Position numbers and translations under genes: made by a program
From: an uncultured Alistipes sp.
GTDB taxonomy: Bacteria > Bacteroidota > Bacteroidia > Bacteroidales > Rikenellaceae
NCBI GenBank assembly: GCA_944320685.1
Contig: CALUIK010000001.1
Location: 1 to 64,000, forward strand
Direction of reading: 5' to 3'
Length of the DNA: 64,000 bases
Notes under the pieces: generated by a model
The model's database searches: none
Told to the model about the DNA's origin: nothing
The model's input: the letters and a program-made list of their open reading frames with translations, nothing else
In this document: positions 56,432-64,000 of the stretch, one piece after another
How the letters are laid out: every line of letters starts with the position of its first letter
How positions within the stretch are numbered: the first letter of the stretch is position 1

Positions 56432-56881
56432 TCAGATCTTCACCTTGAAGATGCACTTCTTGACGTGGCCCTCGCCCAGCATCGGGGCATGCCCGTCCTC
56501 GGGGAAGAGGATCGAGAACTGTCCCTCGCCAACGGTGTAGAAACACTGCGGCACGTCGGTGAAGAGCTGTATGTCCTTCGCCTCGTCGAACTCGGTCTCG
56601 GCCTTGGTGCAGTCCTTCTTCTCGCTCCAGCCGAAGGTCTCCTCGGGGCCGCACAGCAGCAACTGTATGTCGATATAACGGCGGTGCAGCTCCAGACGCG
56701 CCTGCGACAGGTCGCGCAGATCCAGTTCCTGTACATTGACGAAAATATTGTCGCCGTCGATTTCGTGGCGGCCGCACTCCATGGCGGCCACGTCGTGCGT
56801 GTCGATGAAGTCGAACACGGCCTTGAAACGGGGATGGAGCGCAGCGTAACGCTCCTTGTTTTCCAATGAATCCAAAATCAT
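56432..56881 (-). CDS. YhcH/YjgK/YiaL family protein (DUF386)
   Basis: A 149-residue cupin-like protein. HRRYIDIQLLLCGPEETFGW, FTDVPQCFYTVGEGQFSILFPEDGHAPML are the family signature, with metal-binding His/Glu/Asp residues. The family includes E. coli YhcH and proteins linked to sialic acid and beta-galactoside metabolism, proposed as sugar anomerases. It is the last gene of the minus-strand series, 40 bp after the EEP gene; no sugar-catabolic partner is adjacent. Confidence 0.88.
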   Translation of the reverse strand: MILDSLENKERYAALHPRFKAVFDFIDTHDVAAMECGRHEIDGDNIFVNVQELDLRDLSQARLELHRRYIDIQLLLCGPEETFGWSEKKDCTKAETEFDEAKDIQLFTDVPQCFYTVGEGQFSILFPEDGHAPMLGEGHVKKCIFKVKI

Positions 56882-56921
56882 GATTATATCGGTTAAGGTT
56901 TGAATCTCATCCGCCGCATCC

Positions 56922-58040
56922 TCAACGGCCGTTGTAACGCAGGCGCACGAAGAGCGGGTAATGGTCCGAACATGTCATCGAGTCGACAACCCCGTACGAC
57001 AATGGTTCGAACTCATCGGAACAGAGCACGTAATCTATGCGCAGCAGGTCGAAGAAACCGCGATAGGTGTACGAATATCCCGATCCTGCCTCGCGGAAAG
57101 CATCCTTCAGGCCACGGCTCACGGTACGGTAGGTGTACGAGGCGGGCGTGTCGTTGAAATCACCGCATACTATGACGGGATATGGCGACGCCTCCACCAT
57201 CGAATCAAGCAGGTCGGCATGGACGGCACGGTTGCGGTTGTTTTCCGCAAGGCGCAACACGATACTGCGCAGTTTCTTGTCGCCGTCGACATCGTCAAGG
57301 AACTCCCGCTGCTCGATATAACGGCTGTCGTCACTGTTTATGGCCGTAGTGTGCAGGTGGACGCTGAAGACGCGCACCGTGTCGTCGCGCATGGCCAGAT
57401 CCGCCCACACAAAATTTTTCATCGTATCGACACGCCCCGCACGCAATATCGGGTAACGGCTGTATATTGCGGGGCTCAACTGCGCACGCGATACCGAGTG
57501 CGGCAGGGCGTGCAGCGGTTCGAGCAGCGAGTCCGCCAGATCGTTGAACCCGCTCTCCTGAATGCACAATATGTCGGGATTGAACCCACGGATACAGGCT
57601 ACGATCGAATCGAGGCACCGCTTGCCGTCGTCCCCGATAAAACTGCGCAAGTTATAAGTCATGACCTTCACCGCCGACCGCTCGTATTCGGGCTCGCCGT
57701 AGCTGCGGCGGAACGCCACCTTATAGAACAGCGAGAGATGGAACAGCGCCACGACCGTGAGCACCGCCATAGGTATCATCATGGCCTTGCGCCAGCGTAT
57801 GATCCAGTAGAGTGTCAGCAGCAGTTGCGCCGCATAAACGAAGGGCGCTACCAACCCCACCGTCGATACCCACCCCGTAACCTCGGGACCCAACGCCGGC
57901 GCCAGCAGCGTAGCGGCAAACATCACGGCCACGCACGCCGAGACCGCAGTCATGACAATGTCGAGGAACAGACCGACGGCCGAGTGCCTCTTCCGGCGCC
58001 GCTCCCCGTAATCCGTGATATCGCGATAATACTCCGCCAT
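56922..58040 (-). CDS. membrane endonuclease/exonuclease/phosphatase-family protein
   Basis: A 372-residue protein with three predicted N-terminal helices (~22-110) then an EEP domain (~120-372). Catalytic residues: Asn in VMTYNLRSF, Glu in ILCIQESG, DFND in VICGDFNDTP, and DH in TCSDHYPLFVRL. The domain would face the periplasm or the cytoplasm depending on topology. Known members cleave phosphodiesters or phospholipids. It follows rhomboid and mutL, in an arrangement seen in other Bacteroidales from memory. Substrate unknown. Confidence 0.9.
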   Translation of the reverse strand: MAEYYRDITDYGERRRKRHSAVGLFLDIVMTAVSACVAVMFAATLLAPALGPEVTGWVSTVGLVAPFVYAAQLLLTLYWIIRWRKAMMIPMAVLTVVALFHLSLFYKVAFRRSYGEPEYERSAVKVMTYNLRSFIGDDGKRCLDSIVACIRGFNPDILCIQESGFNDLADSLLEPLHALPHSVSRAQLSPAIYSRYPILRAGRVDTMKNFVWADLAMRDDTVRVFSVHLHTTAINSDDSRYIEQREFLDDVDGDKKLRSIVLRLAENNRNRAVHADLLDSMVEASPYPVIVCGDFNDTPASYTYRTVSRGLKDAFREAGSGYSYTYRGFFDLLRIDYVLCSDEFEPLSYGVVDSMTCSDHYPLFVRLRYNGR

Positions 58041-58096
58041 GGCCGTTTTGTTTTACCTTCCCCTCCCTGCAACAGGTCGCCGCCGTATGCCGCAGC

Positions 58097-58750
58097 CTAA
58101 AAATATATCTTGCCGCGACGGCGCCACCAGTAGAGCAGTATCAGGCCCCAGAGCATGCCACCCACATGGGCGAAGTGCGCCACGCCCGACTGATAGCCCG
58201 AAAGGCCGAAAAAGAGCTCCACCAGTCCGTATATAATGACAAACCACTTGGCCTTGAGCGCTACGGGCGGGAATATGAGCATGATTATATCGTTCGGATG
58301 CAGTACGCCGAATGCCATCAGCAGGCCGAAGACGGCTCCCGATGCCCCCACCGTAGGCACACGCAGGTACTCCATCGCCGCGATCTGCCCCACGGCCTCC
58401 ACTGCATGCGAATATTCGGCATACCCGACGACCAACTGCAACAGCGCGGCACCGATACCGCACACCAAATAATATGTCAGAAAACGCTGCGAGCCGAGTT
58501 CGTACTCCAGTGCACGGCCGAACATCCACAGCGCGAACATGTTGAAGAAAAGGTGCGACACGCCCCCATGCAGGAACATGTATGTCACTACCTGGTAGCT
58601 GTGGAACAGCGGACTCTCGGCGTTGAAGAGAGCAAACCGCCCGATTATTTCGTCACGGAACGGAAGCAGCGTCGTAGCCAACAGCATCACGCAGTTGGCA
58701 ATGATGAGATTCTTCACCACAGGCGGCGTCATATATCGAAACCCGTTCAT
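58097..58750 (-). CDS. rhomboid-family intramembrane serine protease
   Basis: A 217-residue membrane protease with six predicted helices. Catalytic Ser in GASGAVFGLLMAFG and His in VAHFAHVGGMLWG; oxyanion-side HLFFNMFALWMFG. The start ATG at 58750 is preferred over a TTG six bases upstream. It follows mutL by 19 bp. Client proteins are unknown. Confidence 0.93.
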   Translation of the reverse strand: MNGFRYMTPPVVKNLIIANCVMLLATTLLPFRDEIIGRFALFNAESPLFHSYQVVTYMFLHGGVSHLFFNMFALWMFGRALEYELGSQRFLTYYLVCGIGAALLQLVVGYAEYSHAVEAVGQIAAMEYLRVPTVGASGAVFGLLMAFGVLHPNDIIMLIFPPVALKAKWFVIIYGLVELFFGLSGYQSGVAHFAHVGGMLWGLILLYWWRRRGKIYF

Positions 58751-58769
58751 AGGCAATATGTTTTTTCGT

Positions 58770-60845
58770 TCAACTCAATTTGGCTTTAAGGTCGTCGGCC
58801 GTCAGATCGGTCATGATGGCCTTGCCCGAGGGCGAAAAACTGAAATTGTCGCACTCGCACAACTGTTGCAGCAGGCTCCCCGTCTCCTCGCGCGAGAGCC
58901 CCCGCACCGCGGAACGCGCCGCCCGCGAGGCGATCGTACGCACCATCTCCTCACGCATGCGCCCTTCCGCATCGCCCGCCGATTCAATCTCGCGCAACAG
59001 ATCGAACAGCAAACGGTCGGCCTGCTCCACGTCGATGCACGACGGTATGCCGCGCATCTCCACGGCCGCATCGCCGCACGGTGCCAGATCAAACCCCACG
59101 GCCGCCAACTCGGCGGCATGCTCCTCAAGCAGCATGCCGTCGCCCTCCGACAGTACCAGCCGTTCGGGGAACAACAGACGTTGCGACGGCAGCGCCCCTC
59201 GCCCAACAGCCGCCATACACCCGTCGTATACTATACGCTCCTTGGCACGGCGCAAGTCCACAGCGACGCTGCGGCCGCGAAAGATGGCTACGGCATATCC
59301 GTTGCCAAGCGACAGGAAGTCGCTGAAAGCTACAGGCTCCGCATCCCCCATTGTCTGCTGCATTGCCGCCGATGCTATATATTCCAATGTACTTCCCTCC
59401 CGCACACCTGCCTCCGGCATCGCCTCGCCTCCCGATGCGGCCGACGAAGCTATATCGCGGTAACCGTCTGCGGCACGGCAGGCGCCTTCGGTCGAGAAAT
59501 CGCCGCTCAGGGGCATTTCGCTCCATGCCATCTCCCGCAGGCCGTGTCCCGCCGCCGAAGTGCGGCGCGCGACACGCGACGGAATACCGCCATCGGCAAA
59601 ACAGATTCCGGCAGGCTCCTGGCCCGCGTCGGCGGCACCGGCCGGCAGACCGTCCATCGAACCGTCGTACGGAGCGTCGAAACCCGTGAAGTCCACATCC
59701 ACATCCGAAGCTGCAGCCGCAGCATAATCCTCGCGGAATGGGTTGTAATCGTCGTTCGACGAACTGCGCGGCTCGCTGTAAAGCACCTCGGGACGCGACT
59801 GCATGACAGGTATCTCGATAGCAGAGCTGTTGTCGAAATCCATCATAGACACAGCGCCGCTCTTGGCCAGCGTACTGCGCACTGCCGCCGTAACGATCTG
59901 CGTCACGTCGTCGGCATCGGCGAAACGCACCTCCGTCTTCTGCGGGTGCACGTTCACATCGACCCGTTCAGGCTCCACCGCAAGGTAGAGGAAAAACGAA
60001 GGGGAACAGTTCTCCGGAATAAGTTTCTCGTAGGCCTTCATTATCGAGCGGTAGATCTGCGGCGAGCGGAAATAACGCCCGTTGACGAAGAGGTACTGTT
60101 CGGCATTCTTCTGTTTTGCGGCCGAGGGGCGTCCCACGAAACCCGTCACCTTGACGATCGAGGTATCGACCGCCACCTCCAGCAGATTCGTGCGTATGTA
60201 TCGGCCCACAACGTCGATTATACGCTCCTGAAGCGATGTTGCCGGCAGCGTCATGATGGACATGTCGTTCGACATGAGCTCGCACCGCACGTGAGGGTAG
60301 CACAACGCCACACGGCGGAACTCCTTTTTTATGTCGGATACCATGCGAGTGCGGTCGCTGTTGAACTTGCGGCGTGCGGGGGCCGTATAGAAGAGGTTGC
60401 GTACAAGGAACTGCGACCCTGCGGGGCACATGGCCGGCGTCTGCGAGATGAACTCGCCGCCGTTGACCACTGTCACGGTGCCTATCTCGTCCTCGGCGCG
60501 GCGCGTACGCAATTCCACCTGCGACACGGCGGCAATGGAGGCCAGAGCCTCGCCGCGGAACCCGAACGTATGGAGACGGTAGACGTCGTCGAGTTTGGTG
60601 ATCTTGCTCGTGGCATGGCGGTCGAAAGCCATGCGGGCGTCCAACGGCGACATGCCGCACCCGTTGTCGACAATCTGTATCAACTCGAGCCCAGCGTTGC
60701 GGTAGTTGACCGTAACGGAGGTAGCGCCGGCGTCGATGGCGTTCTCCATCATCTCCTTAACTACGGACGACGGATTGTTCACCACCTCGCCTGCGGCGAT
60801 CTGATTGGCAACGATTTCGGGCAGCAGTCGTATCCTGTTCTCCAT
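58770..60845 (-). CDS. mutL: DNA mismatch repair protein MutL
   Basis: A 691-residue protein. The N-terminal GHKL ATPase is complete: MMENAIDAG (Glu/Asn), IVDNGCGM, FGFRGEALASIAAVSQVEL, ending with VDVNHPQKTEVRF-type segment (NVHPQKTEVRF). A long variable linker (~340-500) follows, then the dimerisation domain. At residues 530-541 the sequence reads DLRRAKERIVYD where nicking MutL proteins have DQHAxxERxxxE, so the metal-binding His is missing. The enzyme may lack endonuclease activity or use other residues. It lies between a membrane-protein gene (33 bp) and rhomboid. Confidence 0.95.
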   Translation of the reverse strand: MENRIRLLPEIVANQIAAGEVVNNPSSVVKEMMENAIDAGATSVTVNYRNAGLELIQIVDNGCGMSPLDARMAFDRHATSKITKLDDVYRLHTFGFRGEALASIAAVSQVELRTRRAEDEIGTVTVVNGGEFISQTPAMCPAGSQFLVRNLFYTAPARRKFNSDRTRMVSDIKKEFRRVALCYPHVRCELMSNDMSIMTLPATSLQERIIDVVGRYIRTNLLEVAVDTSIVKVTGFVGRPSAAKQKNAEQYLFVNGRYFRSPQIYRSIMKAYEKLIPENCSPSFFLYLAVEPERVDVNVHPQKTEVRFADADDVTQIVTAAVRSTLAKSGAVSMMDFDNSSAIEIPVMQSRPEVLYSEPRSSSNDDYNPFREDYAAAAASDVDVDFTGFDAPYDGSMDGLPAGAADAGQEPAGICFADGGIPSRVARRTSAAGHGLREMAWSEMPLSGDFSTEGACRAADGYRDIASSAASGGEAMPEAGVREGSTLEYIASAAMQQTMGDAEPVAFSDFLSLGNGYAVAIFRGRSVAVDLRRAKERIVYDGCMAAVGRGALPSQRLLFPERLVLSEGDGMLLEEHAAELAAVGFDLAPCGDAAVEMRGIPSCIDVEQADRLLFDLLREIESAGDAEGRMREEMVRTIASRAARSAVRGLSREETGSLLQQLCECDNFSFSPSGKAIMTDLTADDLKAKLS

Positions 60846-60878
60846 GTTCTGTATATGCGGTAGGCCGGAAAACGGCTG

Positions 60879-61307
60879 CTACTCCTCGATTATCTCTATT
60901 TCGTCGCCCTCCTCATAGTCGTTCGGCACCACCACGATGGGGGCATAGGGGTTGAACTCCTCGGCCGACTCCTGCGGAGCCCGCGACGAGGGGTCCTGCG
61001 CCATCTCGAACACCGCCTTAACGCGCGGCAATATCAGGTAAATGAACAGCGCCAGCAATATGACGCCCACACCCAACACCCACATGCGCATGCGGCTCGT
61101 GCCTTCGCTTTTTTCGGCACGGCGTGCCTCACGCGCCGCCTTGCGCGTACGGATATATTTTCCGGGCGTATACTCCCCGTCGTCATCCGGCCGCTCGCCG
61201 TGCAATTCGGCACGGCGCAGTTCGCGGGCCTCGCGCTCGGGGTCGTAATAGCGCGGCTTGTAGTTGAACTTGTTGGCGTGACGCTTGTAAGGTGAAAAAA
61301 ACGACAT
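60879..61307 (-). CDS. single-pass membrane protein, unknown function
   Basis: A 142-residue protein. A basic, Arg/Glu-rich cytoplasmic segment (~1-75, YYDPEREARELRRAELHGERPDD, RKAAREARRAEKSEG), one helix (~76-95, WVLGVGVILLALFIYLIL), then an acidic tail ending EEGDEIEIIEE. No domain recognised. It lies between dnaJ and mutL on the same strand. I expect it to be a conserved Bacteroidales protein but cannot name a function. Confidence 0.7.
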   Translation of the reverse strand: MSFFSPYKRHANKFNYKPRYYDPEREARELRRAELHGERPDDDGEYTPGKYIRTRKAAREARRAEKSEGTSRMRMWVLGVGVILLALFIYLILPRVKAVFEMAQDPSSRAPQESAEEFNPYAPIVVVPNDYEEGDEIEIIEE

Positions 61308-61354
61308 GGCGGTATTGTTTTTATATTCTTCTGCTTTTCAGTTATAACGTTGCC

Positions 61355-62506
61355 CTATCTGAAAAAATTCTTCATTCGCTCAAAAATATTCTGCTTGTCA
61401 CGATCGGCCGCAGCCTTGAAATGGGGCTGCGCAGAGAGCTTCTCCACCAGTTGCCGCTCCTCCGACGTAAGCGAATCGGGGATGGTTATGTCCACCACGA
61501 CGAGTATGTCGCCGCGGCCGTAACCATTCACGTCGGGCAGACCCTTGCCGCGCAGGCGCAACACTTTGCCCGCATGCGTACCCGGGGCGATCTTGATCTT
61601 GGCGCGGCCGTCGACGGTCGGCACCTCGACCTCGCCGCCCAGAATACAGGTGGTGATCGTAAGGTTCAGATTGTGGATCAGGTCATTGCCGTCGCGTACC
61701 AGTTCGGGGTTGTGCTCCTCCTCGATCATCACCAGAAGGTCGCCGTTGACACCGCCGTGGCGCGCCGCATTTCCCTTGCCCGAGACCGTTACGGCCATGC
61801 CGTCGCCCACACCTGCGGGAATCTTTATCTCGACGATCTCCTCGCCGCGGACTACACCCTCGCCGCCGCACTTGTCGCACTTGGCCGTGATGGTCTTGCC
61901 CGTACCGCCGCACGTGGGGCATACGCTCTGCGTCTGCATGCGGCCGAAGAAGGTGTTTTCGACGCGCGTCACATAACCCGAGCCGTTACATGCCGAGCAC
62001 GTGGCGTACGACGACGCATCCTTGGCTCCCGTACCGCCGCACCTGTCGCAGGCGATAGTCTTGTTTATCTTGAGCTTCTTGGTGGTGCCGTTTGCTATCT
62101 CGGCGAGCGTCAACTTGACCTTGACCCGTATGTCAGACCCGCGGTTGACGCTGCGCGCACCGCCACGCCCCGACGTCGAGAAGCCGCCGAAGTGCCCGCC
62201 GAAGATATCGCCGAACTGCGAGAATATGTCCTCCATCGAGAAACCGCCGCTGAAACCGCCGTAACCGCCGGCGGCACCGTTCATGCCGGCGTGGCCGAAC
62301 TGGTCGTAACGGGCGCGCTTGTCGGGGTTCGAGAGCACGTCATACGCCTCGGCCGCCTCCTTGAACTTCTCCTCGGCCTCCTTGTCTCCGGGGTTCTTGT
62401 CGGGATGGTATTTTATGGCCGCCTTACGGTAGGCCTTCTTTATCTCATCGGCATTGGCGTTGCGCTCGACGCCCAACACCTCGTAATAATCCCTTTTCTC
62501 TGCCAT
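61355..62506 (-). CDS. dnaJ: chaperone DnaJ
   Basis: A 383-residue co-chaperone that stimulates the DnaK ATPase. J domain (1-~70) with HPD in KYHPDKNPG, Gly/Phe-rich linker (~75-115), four CxxCxGxG zinc motifs ([32 protein letters not shown]), and C-terminal substrate domains. Type I, full length. It follows grpE by 67 bp. dnaK is not in the window. Confidence 0.97.
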   Translation of the reverse strand: MAEKRDYYEVLGVERNANADEIKKAYRKAAIKYHPDKNPGDKEAEEKFKEAAEAYDVLSNPDKRARYDQFGHAGMNGAAGGYGGFSGGFSMEDIFSQFGDIFGGHFGGFSTSGRGGARSVNRGSDIRVKVKLTLAEIANGTTKKLKINKTIACDRCGGTGAKDASSYATCSACNGSGYVTRVENTFFGRMQTQSVCPTCGGTGKTITAKCDKCGGEGVVRGEEIVEIKIPAGVGDGMAVTVSGKGNAARHGGVNGDLLVMIEEEHNPELVRDGNDLIHNLNLTITTCILGGEVEVPTVDGRAKIKIAPGTHAGKVLRLRGKGLPDVNGYGRGDILVVVDITIPDSLTSEERQLVEKLSAQPHFKAAADRDKQNIFERMKNFFR

Positions 62507-62573
62507 AGTATTATCCTTTCCTCCATTAAATTACACGATCTGCAAAACCTGCGACGCATGGGTCGGCCGCGCG

Positions 62574-63233
62574 CTACTCGCCCACGACAACCTTCGCATA
62601 ACGCAGCACCTTGTCGCCGAGCATGTAACCGCGCTGAATAACATCTATAACCTTGCCTTTCTTATCAGTGCCTGCGTCGAAGCGCGCCACGGCCTCATGG
62701 AAATCGGGATTGAACTCCATGTCTACGGCCTCGATCTCGACCACGCCCTTGTGCCGCAACGTCTCCTCGAACTTCTGCGCCACAAGGCGCTCGCCCTCGC
62801 GCAGAGCGGCGATATCGTCGCTCTTCTCCGATGCAGACACAGCACGATGGACGTCATCCAAGACCGACAGCATACTCTTCAGCACATCGGCCCCGCCGCT
62901 TGCAACCAGATCCATCTTCTCCCGCAACGTACGCTTGCGGTAGTTGTCGAACTCGGCCTGCAGACGCAGGTATTTGTCCTTCCACTGCTCTACGAGCTCC
63001 TCGGCCGACACTTCGGCCTTGGACTCCTCGCCCTCGGCTTCCTCCTGTGATGCGGCAGCATCGGGTGCGCCCTGCGATGCGGCGCCGGTCTCATCTGCCA
63101 CTTTGTCAGATTCGGTGTCGCCGCCGTCTGCCACATTGGCATCCGAAGCATGCCCGCAATGCTCTCCGCCGTGTTCGCCACAGACCTCATCGCGTTCCTC
63201 AACTTCCTGATCTACAAATTCATTCTTTGCCAT
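62574..63233 (-). CDS. grpE: nucleotide exchange factor GrpE
   Basis: A 219-residue DnaK exchange factor. A long acidic N-terminal tail (~1-80), then a coiled coil (ELVEQWKDKYLRLQAEFDNYRKRT) and the C-terminal beta domain (MEFNPDFHEAVARF, VIQRGYMLGDKVLRYAKVVV). The N-terminus contains an unusual Cys/His cluster (VCGEHGGEHCGH, about residues 17-28) that could bind a metal or be redox-sensitive. It lies 43 bp after the rsmI-like gene and before dnaJ. Confidence 0.96.
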   Translation of the reverse strand: MAKNEFVDQEVEERDEVCGEHGGEHCGHASDANVADGGDTESDKVADETGAASQGAPDAAASQEEAEGEESKAEVSAEELVEQWKDKYLRLQAEFDNYRKRTLREKMDLVASGGADVLKSMLSVLDDVHRAVSASEKSDDIAALREGERLVAQKFEETLRHKGVVEIEAVDMEFNPDFHEAVARFDAGTDKKGKVIDVIQRGYMLGDKVLRYAKVVVGE

Positions 63234-63276
63234 ATCTAATTGTTTTTATCATATTTTCCATACCCTACCGCACAAA

Positions 63277-64000
63277 TTATATGCCCAAGGCCCTGCCGAT
63301 AATAAATATGGTCGGACGTTTGGCTATATCGGGCATCCGGCGGCGCGACCACCCTGCAATACTCTCCGTAAGGATGATCTCGTCGGGCGAGGTCACGTCA
63401 CACGCAACGGTGAGCATCGTCGCCCCGTCGCACACCGACACAATCTGTTCCAGCAGTTTGACATTACGGTACGGCGCCTCGATAAATATCTGCGACTCGC
63501 CGGCCGTACGCGCCCTGCGTTCGAGGGCCCTCAGCGTCTTGGCCCTCTCGGGCGGCTTGACCGGAAGATAACCGGCGAAGGCGAACGCCTGTCCGTTCAG
63601 TCCCGACGCCGCCAGCGCCAGAAGTATGGACGACGGCCCCACCAGCGGCACCACCCTGATGCCCCGCCTATGGCACTCTGCCGCAGCCATTGCCCCCGGG
63701 TCGGCAACGCCCGGCATGCCAGCCTCCGATATGACGCCTGCCGAACGGCCCCCCTCGATCGGGGCGATCATGGCGGCCACCTCCTCAGCGCGCGTATGCT
63801 CGTTCAGTTCGACGAACTCCAGCTCCTCGATACGGCGCGCTATCTTCGCCCGCGAGAGGAACCGCCGCGCCGAACGCGTGTTCTCGACGATGAAATAATC
63901 GAGCGTATCTATTATGCGGCCGTTGTCCGCGGGTGTCACGTCATAGACCTCGGTCCGTTCCGAGATCGGACATGGTATCATGTAGAGCGTTCCCTTTCCC
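63277..64000 (-). CDS. RsmI-like SAM-dependent methyltransferase, 5' end outside window
   Basis: Tetrapyrrole-methylase-fold protein related to RsmI (16S rRNA C1402 2'-O-methylation). The reading frame continues to the right edge and encodes GKGTLYMIPCPIS there, so the true start lies just beyond the window; an internal ATG at 63981 is not the start. Motifs: YFIVENTRSARRFLS, GVISEAGMPGVADPGA, PLVGPSSILLALAASGLNGQ, FIEAPYRNVKLLE. It is shorter than RsmI, matching the compact Bacteroidota paralogue. The substrate of this paralogue is uncertain. Confidence 0.88.
   Translation of the reverse strand, partial: GKGTLYMIPCPISERTEVYDVTPADNGRIIDTLDYFIVENTRSARRFLSRAKIARRIEELEFVELNEHTRAEEVAAMIAPIEGGRSAGVISEAGMPGVADPGAMAAAECHRRGIRVVPLVGPSSILLALAASGLNGQAFAFAGYLPVKPPERAKTLRALERRARTAGESQIFIEAPYRNVKLLEQIVSVCDGATMLTVACDVTSPDEIILTESIAGWSRRRMPDIAKRPTIFIIGRALGI

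Noticed and set aside
58623..60863. 746-codon open frame opposite mutL
   Set aside because: Shadow of mutL; the sense protein has complete GHKL motifs and the reverse product resembles nothing.

Overview
The window looks like a chromosomal segment of a Bacteroidales bacterium, most likely Rikenellaceae/Alistipes. The evidence is the 5' end of a 16S rRNA gene at the left edge, two SusC/SusD loci, a PorX-type regulator, fimbrillin/DUF4493/PCMD lipoproteins, GC-rich coding sequence that uses ATA for Ile freely, and about a dozen promoters of the Bacteroidota form TTG-N19/22-TAnnTTTG. Genus is inferred from general features, not from a search.

Layout. 1-610: start of an rRNA operon reading left, preceded by four tandem promoters about 110 bp apart. 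1152-7562 (minus): a small glycan-uptake operon susC-susD-susE without enzymes. 8230-8879: rpmI-rplT. 9237-17815 (minus): a second uptake operon (IPT/NHL lipoprotein, SusC, SusD, DUF1735 lipoprotein, Ig-like/CBM6 lipoprotein) with a divergent GH2 enzyme at 18927 and a long structured leader. 21873-26779: DsbD, then the NUDIX-PorX-TsaE operon. 26925: S9 peptidase. 29343-39281 (plus): an eight-gene surface operon of fimbrillin-like protein, two DUF4493 lipoproteins, two FN3-PCMD lipoproteins, two paralogous outer-membrane barrels and a lipoprotein class A beta-lactamase. This is the best candidate for an undescribed system. 39478-40222: zeta-toxin-like kinase with a 51-residue partner.

40407-52000 is mostly housekeeping: SodB, GreA, a DUF4837 lipoprotein, polysaccharide deacetylase, UbiX, EF-P, a His-rich membrane protein next to a TonB-dependent receptor, MntP, a thioredoxin-like lipoprotein, tRNA-Arg and an iron-dependent alcohol dehydrogenase. 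51822-56352 is metF-metH. From 56432 to the right edge a minus-strand series runs rsmI-like, grpE, dnaJ, a membrane protein, mutL, rhomboid, EEP phosphatase and a YhcH-family protein.

Functional picture. The two Sus loci and GH2 import and cut complex glycans; neither has a local sensor-regulator in the window. The 29-39 kb operon appears to build a lipid-anchored surface assembly with carbohydrate-binding-like modules. DsbD and the TlpA-like lipoprotein handle thiol redox at the envelope. metF-metH makes methyl-THF and methionine. grpE-dnaJ is a chaperone pair. No CRISPR array, insertion sequence, prophage or conjugative gene was seen.
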